A stretch of 64,000 nucleotides of DNA from Rhizomys pruinosus (taxonomy: Eukaryota > Chordata > Mammalia > Rodentia > Spalacidae), in NCBI GenBank assembly GCA_009823505.1, contig VZQC01004696.1:6375-70374 (forward strand), read 5' to 3'. Below, piece by piece: positions 21,096 through 31,415 of the stretch. Below the pieces are notes generated by a model, which saw only the letters and a list, made by a program, of their open reading frames with translations, ran no database searches and was not told the origin of the DNA. Position 1 is the first letter of the stretch. Each line of letters begins with the position of its first letter. Position numbers and translations under genes: made by a program.

Positions 21096-21564
21096 AAAAA
21101 CAAACATAAGGATCCATCATTTATCCATGGCTCAGGGATCATTGTGGAAGACAAGGCAGAAAGATTGTAAGAGCCAGGGTTGGTGCATGATCACTAGGAA
21201 ACAGTTTCCAGGCCTCTGGGAATTTACTCATATGAACTTAGAGCAGCGGTGACAGCATGCACGAGACCCATCAAACTCAATCAGACAAAACCCAGCATAG
21301 AACAGGGGAAACAGGCAGGAGGCCCCAACCTTAGCTGAGGAACTATTAGCAACTAATCACTGCTGGGTAAGGGAGTTGATCCTCTTTAATGGAGTGACTC
21401 TAGATAAGCTGACTAGACTCCAGTGGATGAACTTACACCAAAGGACGTCTAAGGGACGCTAACTTGATTCGATTGGCCTTAACATATATGATAGAATGCA
21501 TGAAATTGGATGGGGGAGTATAAAGATGATTAAAATATTTTGTATGAAAAAAATAAAAAGAATG

Positions 21565-21815
21565 GGGCTGGAGAGATGGCTCAGCGGTTAAGAGCACCGA
21601 CTGCTCTTGCAGAGGACCCGGGTTCAATCCCCAGCACCTACATGGTGGCTAAGAACTGTCTTTAAGCAGGGCATGGTGGCCCATGCCTTTAATCCTAGCA
21701 CTCAGGAGACAGAGGCAGGCAGATCTCTGTGAGTTCAAGGCCAGCCTGGTCTACGGAGTGAGTTCTAGGCCAGCTGGGGCTATAGGGAGACCCTGTCTCA
21801 AAAACAAGGAGCCGA
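21565..21815 (+). mobile_element. B3 5' half fused to B1
   Basis: The B3 stops inside AAGAACTGTCTTTAA (21,665) and the B1 starts at once with GCAGGGCATGGTGGCCC. The B3 tail is absent, so this is a direct fusion or a deletion between two SINEs. Confidence 0.85.
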
Positions 21816-21899
21816 ACACAAAAAAAAAACAAAATTAAAAATAAAAATGTCTTGTTACGCCAATATCACAAAATTCCGAGGTAGAAAATAATGCATTTG

Positions 21900-22055
21900 A
21901 CACGTAATAGAACGGAGGAAAGGCACGGGTGGAGGAGGAGAAATAAGAAGAAAAAGGGAGGAGGGCGAGCATGGCGTGACAGGAAGGAAGGACAGGAAGG
22001 AGGAAGGAAGGATGGTGAGGAGGGAACGGAGAGGAGGAGGAGGAGAAGACTAGCA
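21900..22055 (+). repeat. Purine-rich (GGA/GAAGG)n tract
   Basis: Repeated GGAGGAGG and GGAAGGA motifs, about 400 bp upstream of the Igsf23 GC boxes. 22,060-22,440 is non-repetitive. Confidence 0.7.
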
Positions 22056-22439
22056 TAATTTAGCCTAAACCGATTCCAGGCCCATTATATGTGACTAACT
22101 TACCAAGCCCCAGGCACTCTCTAAGCCCTCCTACCATTTCCCAGTTACTCTGATATTATTAACGTCTTTATTTCAAACAGACAAGCTGGGCTTGAAGCTC
22201 ACAGTCCCGGAGCCTGGCAATGAGGCCAGGAGGCCACCCCAGCCCCAGCTTCCTCCTATCTTACTGCCCTTTGACCATGTGTTGCCTTTGATGGGGGTGA
22301 GGCGACAGAGCCAACCATAATGCCCCGCCCTTCGTCATCACTCCTTATGCTTATGGGGGACGGGGTCCCCTAGAATATCCAGCCTGAAATCCTGGTCCAG
22401 CCTGCTCGCCTCCCACCGCCACTAATCTGGAGGCTGAGA

Positions 22440-22630
22440 AGGACTTGCACAGAGGACAGTTGGGCCGGGGGGCGGGGCCAGCGCCAGTGGCAGAAGTGAG
22501 GGGCCTGGCTGGGGGCGGGGCCAGTGTCCGAGGGGCGGGGCTTAGGATGCATAACACACTGGGTCTAAAAGGTTCTACCCAGGGCAAGGAAGTCTTCCCC
22601 TGAGAAGTCCGGGGACAGCGAGCCAGCGAC
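22440..22630 (+). promoter_or_regulatory. Igsf23: Probable Igsf23 promoter with three GC boxes
   Basis: Three GGGGCGGGG-type GC boxes (Sp1/KLF class) lie at about 22,470, 22,511 and 22,532, in a locally GC-rich stretch with no SINE. A weak TATA-like TCTAAAAG sits at about 22,564, roughly 65 bp before the ATG of the putative leader exon. A purine-rich GGA/GAAGG tract lies 400-500 bp upstream. The arrangement suits an RNA polymerase II promoter for the + strand gene. The transcription start is inferred, not seen. Confidence 0.55.
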
Positions 22631-22682
22631 ATGAACACGTACCCTGGCTTCACTCCTGCATGGAAGAAGCTGTTGTTGACAG
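22631..22682 (+). CDS. Igsf23: Igsf23 putative exon 1, leader (partial CDS)
   Basis: An ATG opens 17 codons (MNTYPGFTPAWKKLLLT) plus one base, then a strong donor GTACGTGAG at 22,683. The intron is phase 1, exactly what exon 2 needs: the split codon becomes GCC, giving Ala18 and continuing NPSLRPLL. A short leader exon ending in LLLT with a phase-1 intron is the usual layout of CEACAM-family signal-peptide exons, and Igsf23 sits in that cluster. The hydrophobic run is short, so secretion signal strength is doubtful. The human protein, as I recall it, starts differently, so this could be a rodent-specific or alternative first exon, or the leader of a neighbouring CEACAM-like gene. The ATG is the first after the GC boxes and TATA-like site. 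Confidence 0.6.
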
Positions 22683-22865
22683 GTACGTGAGACACAGAAG
22701 CTTCACCTTGGGCTGGGGACAGGTGTGTGCCACCACAGCCTGGCTCCTTACCAGCAGTCCACTTCAATCACATTTATCCTGCAAAAATCAGGATTAGAAT
22801 TCAGCTCCCGTCTACCGGGGCACCTTTTCCAGTCCGGCTACCGACACATTAATAAAATAATCACA

Positions 22866-23032
22866 GCCGGGCGTGGTGGCGCACGCCTTTAATCCTAGCA
22901 CTCGGGAGGCAGAGGCAGGCAGATCTTTGGTGAAGTTCAAGGCCAGCCTGGTCTACAGAGCGCGATCCAGGACAGCTGGGGCTACAATGGGAGAGACCCT
23001 GTCTCAAAAAGACTCGAAATAAAAAAAAATAA
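22866..23032 (+). mobile_element. B1 SINE in Igsf23 intron 1
   Basis: GCCGGGCGTGGTGGCGCACG to AAAAAGACTCGAAAT with small insertions. Confidence 0.88.
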
Positions 23033-23299
23033 TAATGAAATATCATTGCAACAGCACATCCAGTTGGCCAAGACCAATTATCCGTGTCGTTGCTCATCCT
23101 CGAAGGTATAGGGATTAGACTTCGAGTTTAAAGAATACTTATGGAGATATGAGGTCAAGACAGCACTACATATGCAAAGAACTTGTACTTGAACCAAAAA
23201 CCAAACTGAAAAAAAAAAAATCTAAACGAGAAAAGAGCCAGGGCCTGGGTGGCTACACATCCTATAATCCCATTGTACTTTGATTGGCGAAGAGCAGAA

Positions 23300-23384
23300 G
23301 CAATACTCTGTTTAAAGAGGCCGCCTGGTCTACATAGCGAGTTCCAGGCCAGAGCTTCAAAGGCCTAAGACCCTGTCTCAAAAG

Positions 23385-23390
<6 letters not shown>
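23300..23390 (+). mobile_element. B1 3' fragment
   Basis: GCCTGGTCTACATAGCGAG to CCCTGTCTCAAAAG, running into poly(T). Confidence 0.6.

Positions 23391-23442
<52 letters not shown>
23389..23442. repeat. Poly(T) run of about 54 bases
   Basis: It directly follows an A-rich B1 tail; the length is unreliable. Confidence 0.9.
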
Positions 23443-23443
<1 letters not shown>

Positions 23444-23609
23444 GTTTTGTGTATGTGGTGTGCATGTGTGGTGGGTGTGTGGGCGCCGCCCCAGGTGTTA
23501 CTCCTTGGATGCTCAATAACACCCTCCCCGTCCTCCCTCCCTCCCTCCTCGCCGGTCCTACTTCTTCTCTTCTTCCTTCCTTCCTTCCTATCCTTCCCTT
23601 CTTTCCTTT

Positions 23610-23752
23610 TGTGTTTTTGAGACAGGGTCCTTCATTGAATGTTATCCCTGCTGGCGGAATCTTACTAACATAGACCGAGGCTGGCTTCAGCCTCCTCCAT
23701 CACAGAGGGATCTGCTTGCCTCTGCCATCAGAGTGCTGGGATTATCCATTCA
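23610..23752 (-). mobile_element. B1 SINE, antisense, noisy
   Basis: TGTTTTTGAGACAGGGTCC with scattered insertions and deletions to GTGCTGGGATTATCC. Confidence 0.65.
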
Positions 23753-23804
23753 CGTACACACACGCCGCACAGAACATCTTTTTTTACAATTTGTTTTTTG
23801 TTTT

Positions 23805-24056
23805 TTTTTTAATTTTATTTTATATTATTTCTGTATGTGTAATGAATGTACTATCTGCAATGCAGGTCGTGCACACATGTTTTGCAATGCTGGAGGTCAG
23901 AAGAGGGCGTCGGATTCCTGGAACTGGAGTTCTTCCTGAATCAGAAATTTCAGAACGGTTGTTGGCTGCCATGGTGGGTGCTGGGGATCGAACCCGGGTC
24001 CTCTGTAAGAGCAGTCGGCGCTTCTTGAAACCGCGTAGGCCCATCTCTCCAGCCCA
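23805..24056 (-). mobile_element. B3-type SINE, two units, noisy
   Basis: CTGTATGTGTAATGAATG with single-base insertions throughout (for example CGGTTGTTGGCTGCCATGG); ends CCCATCTCTCCAGCCC. Confidence 0.8.
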
Positions 24057-24534
24057 CAATTTGTTTTTTATTTTAAGTTAAATGAAAACCTCACTCCTTA
24101 TTGTTGTTTTTCCATCGTGAGTGGTGGCTGGATTGGGCCGGAAGTCAAGGGGACCAACTCTGAGTAAAGAGTTCTTCCCTCCTACAAGTAACCAATAGGC
24201 GATCGAATCTTATCATCTTCCAGGTTTGTACAGCATTGTGCCTTTACCACAGGTCCATCTTGCGCAAGCCCTGTGCGCCTTATATTTTTTGTTTTCTTTA
24301 GACAATTAGTCTCTCCTAACTGAAACCTGGAGTCTTGACATGATTCAAGCTACACTGAGTGAGAACAGAGCCGAATTCTCCTCTTTCGAGTGTTCTGTTC
24401 CTTAAAGGGGATCGAACTTCGGTCCCTCTTAGCGATTCACTAGTCTGGGCAAGCTGCTTTGTGCTCTGAACCTTGAGGGCCATTCAAATCCGCTCCAGCC
24501 CACTCTATTTCATTTTAAAAATTTGGAAACTCTG

Positions 24535-24645
24535 GGCTGGAGAGATTGGCTCGTGGTTACAGAGCACCCTGACTGCCTCTTGCAGTAGGACCCCGGGTTC
24601 CTATTCCCAGTACTTACATGGAGGCTAAGAACCATCTTAGTGCCA
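24535..24645 (+). mobile_element. B3 5' part, noisy
   Basis: GGGCTGGAGAGATTGGCTCG, GACTGCCTCTTGCAGTAGG; extra bases inside otherwise conserved motifs. Confidence 0.7.
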
Positions 24646-24885
24646 GCATGGGTTGGCACTTAAAGAACAGTTTGCACATGCCTTAAAAGTCCCAAGCACA
24701 TTCGTGTGAGCGTTAAGGCCACCTGCTCAAGCAGAGCAAGGCTCCGACAGCGCTGGGAACTAAAGGGAACAAACACTGTGCTCAAAATACCAATAATAGG
24801 AATAATGGATACTTATATACAACTAAAATAACTCACCCAATATAAAACTATTGCCTGAGGGCCCGAGCTCAAGGCCCGACTACCA

Positions 24886-25328
24886 ATGACTACGAGAGAG
24901 TGGCCACTGCTTTTCTGTTGTGTCCTTGGCATGTGCACTATGCCCCAACAACACCCCCAGTTATTGTCTGGACTGGGCAGAGGGGAGGAAGGAAAGAGGA
25001 GTGTGGGGGGGTTCCACTTGACTGCTGGAATTGGAAAACAGAGACAGGTCTGTGTCAGTCTACAGACCTTTCTAGCTGAATGGTATTTGGGGACGCCCTC
25101 ATCACTGGAGAGTGTATCGTGGGGTCTCCCAGACCCCACTGGACCTGCCGGAAGCTCAGCATTTCTCCCAGCTCCCCCTAGCCTCCCTGCCAAGGTCAGA
25201 AGACTTTTCAAATGTGGGAGAGGGTCCCCAAGACAACCCTCTTCTGGCCCCTTCTCACAGCTCTGTGAAAGGTCTCCATCACCAGCACTCAATGCCTTCT
25301 TTGGGTGACCTTGAGACAATGTAAGCAT
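24886..25328. other. Non-repetitive GC-rich stretch, no gene recognised
   Basis: Both strands are open over 400 bp here (140 codons on +, 171 on -), but neither translation shows a domain, signal peptide or family motif. Overlapping open frames on both strands of GC-rich DNA usually reflect composition. The flanks (24,060-24,535 and 25,330-26,540) look like ordinary intron DNA with probable sequencing indels. Confidence 0.25.
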
Positions 25329-26539
25329 GGGAAGTCCTCATCATCCTCCCAAAAAAAGAGAAAGCCACGAAAAAGGTGGGGGGTCATAACAAAACCCCCA
25401 ATATACTCACAAAAAAAAAGTCCAATGATTCCAACAAGTTCCCCCAAAGCCAAGGAAGAAGCCTAACTCCAGCACCGGTCTGCGACCCTCTCTCACAAGC
25501 AACGCAGGCCCCCCTTCTCTGAACCCAGGATGACACGAGGAGCAGGGAAAGGGGGGGGGTAGATATTTTGTGTCAATCCACTTTGGTGGAACTCCCTGAA
25601 AATCTGGTTCTTTGTTGCGGAGGTGGGTTTGTCAATGAAAATAAGGAGAGGCCTTGCGGGGGGCTTGTGGAGAGATTGCGCCTAGTGTGTGGTTAAGAGT
25701 GGCGGATGGTTTTACTTGGCAGGGACCCGCTGGTTAGCGCTTCCCAGTCACACACATGTGCACAAAGCCTAACAACCTCCATAACTCCAATTGCGGCACG
25801 GGTATTTGCAGTGGCTGTCCTTCTGAACTCCTCTCATCTATGGCATTGCTAGTGCGAAGATTGTTGACACTTACAGAGGCCACAGCCCAAACATTAAAAT
25901 AAGAATAAATAAAATCCTGTAAAAATGATAATAATAACATGCATATTTTCTGAATAGGAGGGTAGATCTCAGCAGCCAGGTGAAACAGGCCCTGTCTTAT
26001 TAGCACATAATTTGGATAAGCAAGAGGCAAGGTGGATGCTCTAGGAGCTCATCCAAGGTTCAGACCGCTGGTCCCTGACAACACTGTGAGTTTACCAGGG
26101 GCCAAGTGCCAGAGCTATATCATCGATGAGTCTCTGTCTAAAACGAGGGGAAGGGAACGACTGGAGAGATGTGCTCAGTGGTTAAGAACAACAACTGATA
26201 TTTGCAGGATAGGAAACCATGAGTTTGAATGTCCCAGCACCCATTTCAGGCACAGTTGCAAATCGAGGATGCAACACACGTCTTCTTGATGCGATGGCCT
26301 CTGAACTTAAGAGTTAGTGGCCCTGGACACAGAAGTAGATGAGAGGAGGAGAGAGATGAAGAGGAAGAACTGACCTGATCAAATTTGGTATGGCACGTCT
26401 CATAAGATAAAAATATGTAAAAATAATTCTTTAAAATTTTTTTGGGCGGGAAAGGTGGTGAAAGATGAAAAGACAGAAATTTCAAGAGTAGGAAATGGTT
26501 GCACGAAAATTCTTAAGAATGTATTTATTTATTTATTCT

Positions 26540-26700
26540 ATCTCTAATTGGGGTTTTTTTGAGAAGGGTTTCCCTGTAGCTATAAGGTGTCCTGAAACTC
26601 ACTCTGTAAAGATTCAGGCTGGCCTCTAACTCACTGAGATCTGCCTGCCTCTGCTCAGAGTGCTGGGGAATTAAAGGCGTGCACCACCTACGCCCGGCTT
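26540..26700 (-). mobile_element. B1 SINE, antisense, noisy
   Basis: GAGAAGGGTTTCCCTGTAGC to CACCACCTACGCCCGGC with inserted bases. Confidence 0.8.
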
Positions 26701-26802
26701 AAAGATCAGTTCTTAGCTGCCAATGTGGTGCTGGGAAATGGAACCCAGGTCCTCTGCAGAGCAGTGGGTGCTCTCAACAGGTGAGCCAACTCTCCAGCCC
26801 AA
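26700..26802 (-). mobile_element. B3 5' half, antisense
   Basis: Starts at CAGTTCTTAGCTGCCAATG, ends CAACTCTCCAGCCC; next to the B1 as at 515-757. Confidence 0.75.
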
Positions 26803-26954
26803 TATTCATTCTTCCTTTTTATCTCTCTTGAGAAACAATGACATTTTTATGATCTATAGCATATGTGTAAGTAACACCTGTCCATTGCATATATAGGGAC
26901 ATACAAGAAAGGTGGATAGATCACAGACCGGGCGCGCGTCGCCCTCGACTTTTC

Positions 26955-27088
26955 CCCTAAAGCTGGAGTTAAGGATGGTTAGTGACTAAGCTGCATGGGA
27001 ATGCTGGGAATTGAACCCTAACTTCCTCTGCAAAGAGCTAAGCCCCAATGGCTCTTAACAACTGCGTGAGCCATCTCTCCAGCCCCAA
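26955..27088 (-). mobile_element. B3 5' half, antisense, noisy
   Basis: CTGGAGTTAAGGATGG to GAGCCATCTCTCCAGCCCC. 27,090-27,600 holds only B1-like scraps. Confidence 0.7.
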
Positions 27089-27601
27089 CAACCAAAAATC
27101 TTTAAAACAAACAAAAGACTGATAAGAATAAATTTGCTTTATAATGCTTTTATTTCAATTAAAGGTACTCCGCTTATGTATGTCCGCATGCTGGCGCCGG
27201 AACTCACTTCTGTAAGACCTGGGCTGGTAACTTGCGATCTCACAGAGTCTGCTTGCCTCTGTCAGTCACCAAATAACTGGGATCACAATAGTATGCCACC
27301 ACTGCCCTTCTAATCACCAGCACGTCAAGATGAGGCATGTAAATGTAAAAAAAAAATTCTCTGGTGAGTTTCAAGGCCAACGCGCTTGTCTAATAGAGGC
27401 GGTAGTCGCGAGTTCCACTGGACTAAAGAGGGAAGCTCTGTCTCTAAAAAGTATACAAAACAAAAAAAAAAAAAATAAAAAGTATGCACCATCAACAATC
27501 TGGAAGAATTGATCACAAAAAATATTTTGCTAGAGACACGGGATTTGTGGGCATTGCCTGAGGCGGTGGGGGATCGCAGTTTGATTATAGTACTGTAAAC
27601 T

Positions 27602-28159
27602 TTGCGACACTCGGTCTCTTGCTATCCTTTGGAGGTGCTTGAAGGAACCTGCACTACAGGCCCAACCACGGGTCCACCATTAGCTCACTTTCAGGAAGGT
27701 CATTGTTGGGGCAGGCCTGACCTACCTGTATGGTCTCACTTTGCATCGCATCCATACGTCTCCTCCTTCTCTTCCCCAAGCATCTCACTGCTGAGCCGCC
27801 CTGTGCTTCTGTATGCTGCCTCCTCCAAGCCCCAGACAGAAGGAGCCCGTGAGCACCTGCCTGCCCCCAGAGCCTTTGATGGAGTTCTCACCAAAACCCA
27901 GCCAGCAGCCAGCATCCCTCCCAAGGGCCACCCGGCACCAGTTCACACCAGCCAGAAGGTTCTGCACACTGCAGGCAGCTTGGTCAACAGGAAAATGGCA
28001 GCTCAAGACTCAGAGAGCCACAGGCCCCCGAGGAGTGCAACAGAGCAGATCCCAGTCAAGTGTGAGTGGAGGCCCAGTGTGGAGAGATCCAGTTCTCAGA
28101 AAGTAGAACCACCACACTTCAGTACGGCCCACTGTGGCATGCTCGAGTCTAGTCAATAG
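27602..28159 (+). other. Unexplained GC-rich open segment in Igsf23 intron 1
   Basis: A 185-codon open frame here is not built from any SINE, unlike nearly every other long frame in the window. The protein is Pro/Ser/Gln-rich with no recognisable domain. Within it, 27,781-28,061 is preceded by a pyrimidine run ending AAG and followed by GTGAGT, so it could be an exon. Neither of the two open frames through it has phases that splice between exons 1 and 2 of Igsf23. Nearby sequence carries assembly noise, so phase arguments are weak. It could be an alternative upstream exon, a pseudogene or chance. Confidence 0.2.
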
Positions 28160-28459
28160 TCACTTCCTCTATTAATTCACTCTCTCTGGCTGTCACAGAA
28201 TCCCTGAGGTTTGATCAAGATATGGAAGGTTTATATGTACTGGGTATTGTAACTCCATTGTCTTCCAATTTCCAGAGTTTGGGAGACAGTCTGGTAGGAA
28301 AAGATTCATCGAGTTCAGAGGCTATCCTTATGGACTACATAGGCGATTATTGAATACCCAAAAGCGCCGCTAATATGAAATGGCTATCGCGCAAATCTAA
28401 TGCTTCCTATTACAACAAAAAAAAAGCTACAGTGTGGGAACTTGGGGGTGAGCACTTCT

Positions 28460-28590
28460 CAATGGTTAAAACAGCACTGGCTTACTCCTTTGCAGAGGAC
28501 GCTGGAAGCCTAACACCATCCTTAACTCCGGTTCCAGGGCGATCCAAGTCTGCCCTGTTGGTTACACTCTGCGTTCGGGCATTTGCATGA
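28460..28590 (+). mobile_element. Degraded B3
   Basis: GGGTGAGCACTTCTCAATGG, TTTGCAGAGGACGCTGG and CCGGTTCCAGGGCGATCC. Confidence 0.45.
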
Positions 28591-28659
28591 CGATGAGTAT
28601 GCCACTTACATCTGCTAAGCCAAACGATCACATATCATAATTTTTAAAAAGGGGTTTTG

Positions 28660-28826
28660 GGCCAGGTGTGGTGTGCCAGTCCGCTTTTAATCGCGCGATC
28701 CTCAGACCCAGCACTACAGGGAGGCAGAGGCAAGCAGATCCTCTGTGAGTGCGAGGAGGCCAGCTGTGTCTGACAGAGGTGAGCTCACAGCCCAACTGGG
28801 CCTAAAGGGAGAACCTTTTGTCAATG
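28660..28826 (+). mobile_element. B1 SINE, noisy
   Basis: GGCCAGGTGTGGTGTGCC to GGGAGAACCTTTTGTC; a TCGCGCGATCC insertion interrupts the 5' third. Confidence 0.6.
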
Positions 28827-29246
28827 CCAGAAAGAAAGAAACGAAATTAATAAAGAAAGAAAGAAAAGAAAGAAAGAAAGAAGAAAGAAAGAAAGAAGGG
28901 ATGGAGGGAGGGAGGGAGGAGAAGGGAGAAGAGGGAGGGAAGGATAGGGAGGAGGAAAGGGGAAAGAAAGAAAAAGAAGAAGAAAGAAGAGAGAAGAAAG
29001 ACAAAAGAGAGAGAAAAAGAATAGCGAAGGGAAGCGAAGAGAAAGGAAGGATACAGGAAAGGAAGGAAGGAAGGAAAAGAAAGAAGAAAAGAAAGAAAGA
29101 AAGAAGAAAGAAAGAAAGAAAAGAAACGAAAAAAAAAGAAAGAAGAAAAAGGAAAGAGAAGAAAGAAAAAAGAAGAAAAAAGAAAGAAAGAAAGAAAGAA
29201 AGAAAGACAAGAAAACACAGGAAAGAAAGAAAGAAAGAAAGAAATA
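28827..29246 (+). repeat. Long (GAAA)n purine tract
   Basis: About 420 bp almost free of pyrimidines on the + strand, mixing GAAA, GGAA and GGGA units, probably grown from a B1 tail. It causes long Lys/Glu and Phe/Ser/Leu open frames that are not genes. Confidence 0.95.
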
Positions 29247-29784
29247 TGAATCGTGGGAGGTTTTTGCTTGGGCCAATTGGATTCCGGGGCAGGGACGCTG
29301 AAGAGCTTACACTTGCTGAGGGTGTTGTGTTTGCCATGACCTTATATGGGTCTCCACACAGTGAAAGAGAGCAGATGTCTTGGCTCAGGTCCCCCTCTCT
29401 CTTTTCAAAATGCCACCAATATTCTCTGACCTAGTGGCTCAGGCCTAGGTGAACCTTAGCTAACTCAGGAGGATGATACATATTGGGGAATCACAAAGTT
29501 TAAGAGACCACTTAGGAGCAACATAGTGAGAGTTCGCTGTTCTCAAAAACATACAAATCCAAATAAATAAATAAATATGGCTGGGCGAAGCACAGTGCGT
29601 CATGAGTGGCTTGTCTTTCTTGCTTATGGAAGAAAGCCCCCTGAGGTTATGACTCCAGCAATTTAACCTGTTAAGAATCGTCCACAGGGTCTTTCAGTGA
29701 ATATTCAATTTAATCTAGTTTTCTATACAATCAAAATGATATTTCATTTAATTTTCATAAAATAAAATTAAAAAACTAAAGCCA

Positions 29785-29940
29785 AGGACATGGTGGCGCA
29801 CTTCCGTGCCCTTTAATCCTAGCACTTGGGAGGCAGAGGCAGGAGGGTCTCTGTGAGATTCGGCAGCCTGGTCTTACAGAGTGAGTTCCAGGACAGCTGG
29901 AACTAAAGGGGACCCTGACACAAAAAGACAAAAAAAAAAC
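29785..29940 (+). mobile_element. B1 SINE, noisy
   Basis: CCAAGGACATGGTGGCGC to GACACAAAAAGAC, with a CTTCCGTGCCC expansion. Confidence 0.8.
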
Positions 29941-30007
29941 CTAAACAAATAAAACTTTATGGTAAAAACAAGGGCTACAACATAACTTAGTGGTAGAGGC
30001 GGTTGCC

Positions 30008-30250
30008 TAGAATTCCCCATGAGGGCGAGTTGGCTCAGTGGTAGAACACTCGCTTAGGAAGTCCTGGGTTCCATTCCCTAGTGCAGCATAAAAAATAAGG
30101 AATAAGCTGGGCATGGTAGTGGATGTGGTTTAATCCCAGCATGGGAAAGTAGAGGCAGGAGGATATCTTGTGAGTTCAAGGCCCACCTGTTAAATAGTGA
30201 GTTTCAGACCATACTGGGGCTACAGGGACTCTGTCTCAACAGGCACAAAA
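30008..30250 (+). mobile_element. B4-type SINE (ID + B1)
   Basis: The ID part (GAGTTGGCTCAGTGGTAGAAC, GTCCTGGGTTCCATTCCC) is followed by a B1 part (GCTGGGCATGGTAGTGG to GACTCTGTCTCAAC). Confidence 0.7.
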
Positions 30251-30389
30251 ATAACAAAAAATATAGTCATGAAAAAACTAAATGGAACAAGAGACTTCAA
30301 ATAATAGCATCTAAACACAGTGAGTACTTAGTAAGTTTGGTATGTATATTAATGTAACTAACTAAAAACCTTTTTTTGACATTTTTATT

Positions 30390-30620
30390 TTTCTTAATTT
30401 TATTTTTATATGTGTAGTGAGTGTACTGTCTGCATGTAGGGTTTGTTTTTTTTTTTTTTTTTTTTTTTTTTGAGGTCAGAAGAGGGCATTCCTCTGGAAC
30501 TTTGGAGTTAAAGACGGTTCTCTTAGCCACCATGTGGGGTGCTGGGAATAAAAAACCTGAGTCCTCTGCAAGAGCAGTACTGCTCTTAACCGCTGAGACA
30601 AGATCTCTCCTGTCCAGACT
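30390..30620 (-). mobile_element. B3 SINE, antisense, with internal poly(T)
   Basis: A run of about 26 T (30,446-30,471) replaces the stretch between GCATGTAGGG and GAGGTCAGAAGAGG, so a normal 30-bp segment is lost. Confidence 0.8.
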
Positions 30621-30639
30621 ATTTTTTTTTTAAGTGTGT

Positions 30640-30833
30640 TGTTTATGCTTCATGAGTGGTCTAAGTGCCAAATGCCATGTTGTGCAAGTTCCATGAGCCA
30701 AAGACGGAGTCAGATCCCCTAGAACTGGAGTTACAGATGGTTGTTAGTGCCACTGGGTGTTGGGAACCCAAACTCAGGTCTGTGTGCCAAGAGCAGCCAG
30801 TTGCTCTTAACTGCTAGCCATCTCTCCAGCCCA
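30640..30833 (-). mobile_element. Old B3, antisense
   Basis: GTGTTGTTTATGCTTCATG to AGCCATCTCTCCAGCCC. Confidence 0.75.
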
Positions 30834-31037
30834 AATATATTTAATTATTTGACTATGATCATTAGAACTAAAGTTTACAGGCAGAGGGACACAAGAGGAG
30901 GAATTATGGAGAGGATGGGCAGGACTGGGGATCAGCCAGAAGGACTGTCCTCTATGAATGCACGAAGGAATATGTGTAAATGAATGCATGAATTGATGAG
31001 GAAGAGTGTGAATGAATTAGTCTGAGAACCGATGAAT

Positions 31038-31079
31038 GTGTGAATGAATGAATGAATGAATGAATGAATGAATGAATGT
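31038..31079 (+). repeat. (GAAT)n microsatellite
   Basis: About ten units, ending 66 bp before the exon 2 splice acceptor of Igsf23. Confidence 0.95.
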
Positions 31080-31145
31080 CGCTGCTGCGGTGGGAGGAAG
31101 AGACGCCCCGGTCTCACCCTGAGCTCTTGCTCTCCGTTCCCTCAG

Positions 31146-31415
31146 CCAACCCCAGTCTGAGGCCATTGCTGACCTTCCCAGCAGCTTCTCAGGGTATGAT
31201 CTACAGCGACCTCAACTTCTCCGTGATCCTGAAGTGGGTGACAACCATGACCCCGGAACCTGTGCTGAGCTGGACTCTGGATGGGAAGCTGTGTGGGACA
31301 GGGGAGAAGCTCTTCATCCGGCGACTGTCCCCGCAGCAGCTGGGCACGTACATATGCATAGCTAAGACCACCAAAGAACAGCTGGTCTCGGAGCCGGTGA
31401 CCATCTCACTGCCAC
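31146..31415 (+). CDS. Igsf23: Igsf23 exon 2, extracellular Ig-like domain
   Basis: This 270-nt exon has a clear acceptor (pyrimidine-rich, CCCTCAG) and donor (CCAC|GTAAGT) with 1-1 phase, the hallmark of an Ig-domain exon. It encodes about residues 18-108 of the joined frame. Visible Ig features are PEPVLSW with the core Trp60, DG64, LFIRRLS, and LGTYICIA with the F-strand Cys88. The segment LVSEPVTISLP and the whole layout match human IGSF23 closely from memory. There is one N-glycosylation sequon (Asn41-Phe-Ser). The position of the usual B-strand cysteine is Trp48; a second cysteine is Cys67. IGSF23 is a poorly characterised single-pass membrane protein, so a ligand or adhesion role is only inferred from its CEACAM/PVR neighbourhood. 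The exon is intact with no frameshift. Confidence 0.9.

Noticed and set aside
27781..28061. Extra coding exon between Igsf23 exons 1 and 2
   Set aside because: In the 185-codon frame it needs phase 2 at its start and leaves phase 1; in the other it starts phase 1 but leaves phase 0. Neither fits both neighbours, so it is kept only as a finding.
28714..29434. 207- and 229-codon Phe/Leu/Ser-rich and Lys/Glu-rich frames
   Set aside because: They are low-complexity translations of the purine tract on both strands.
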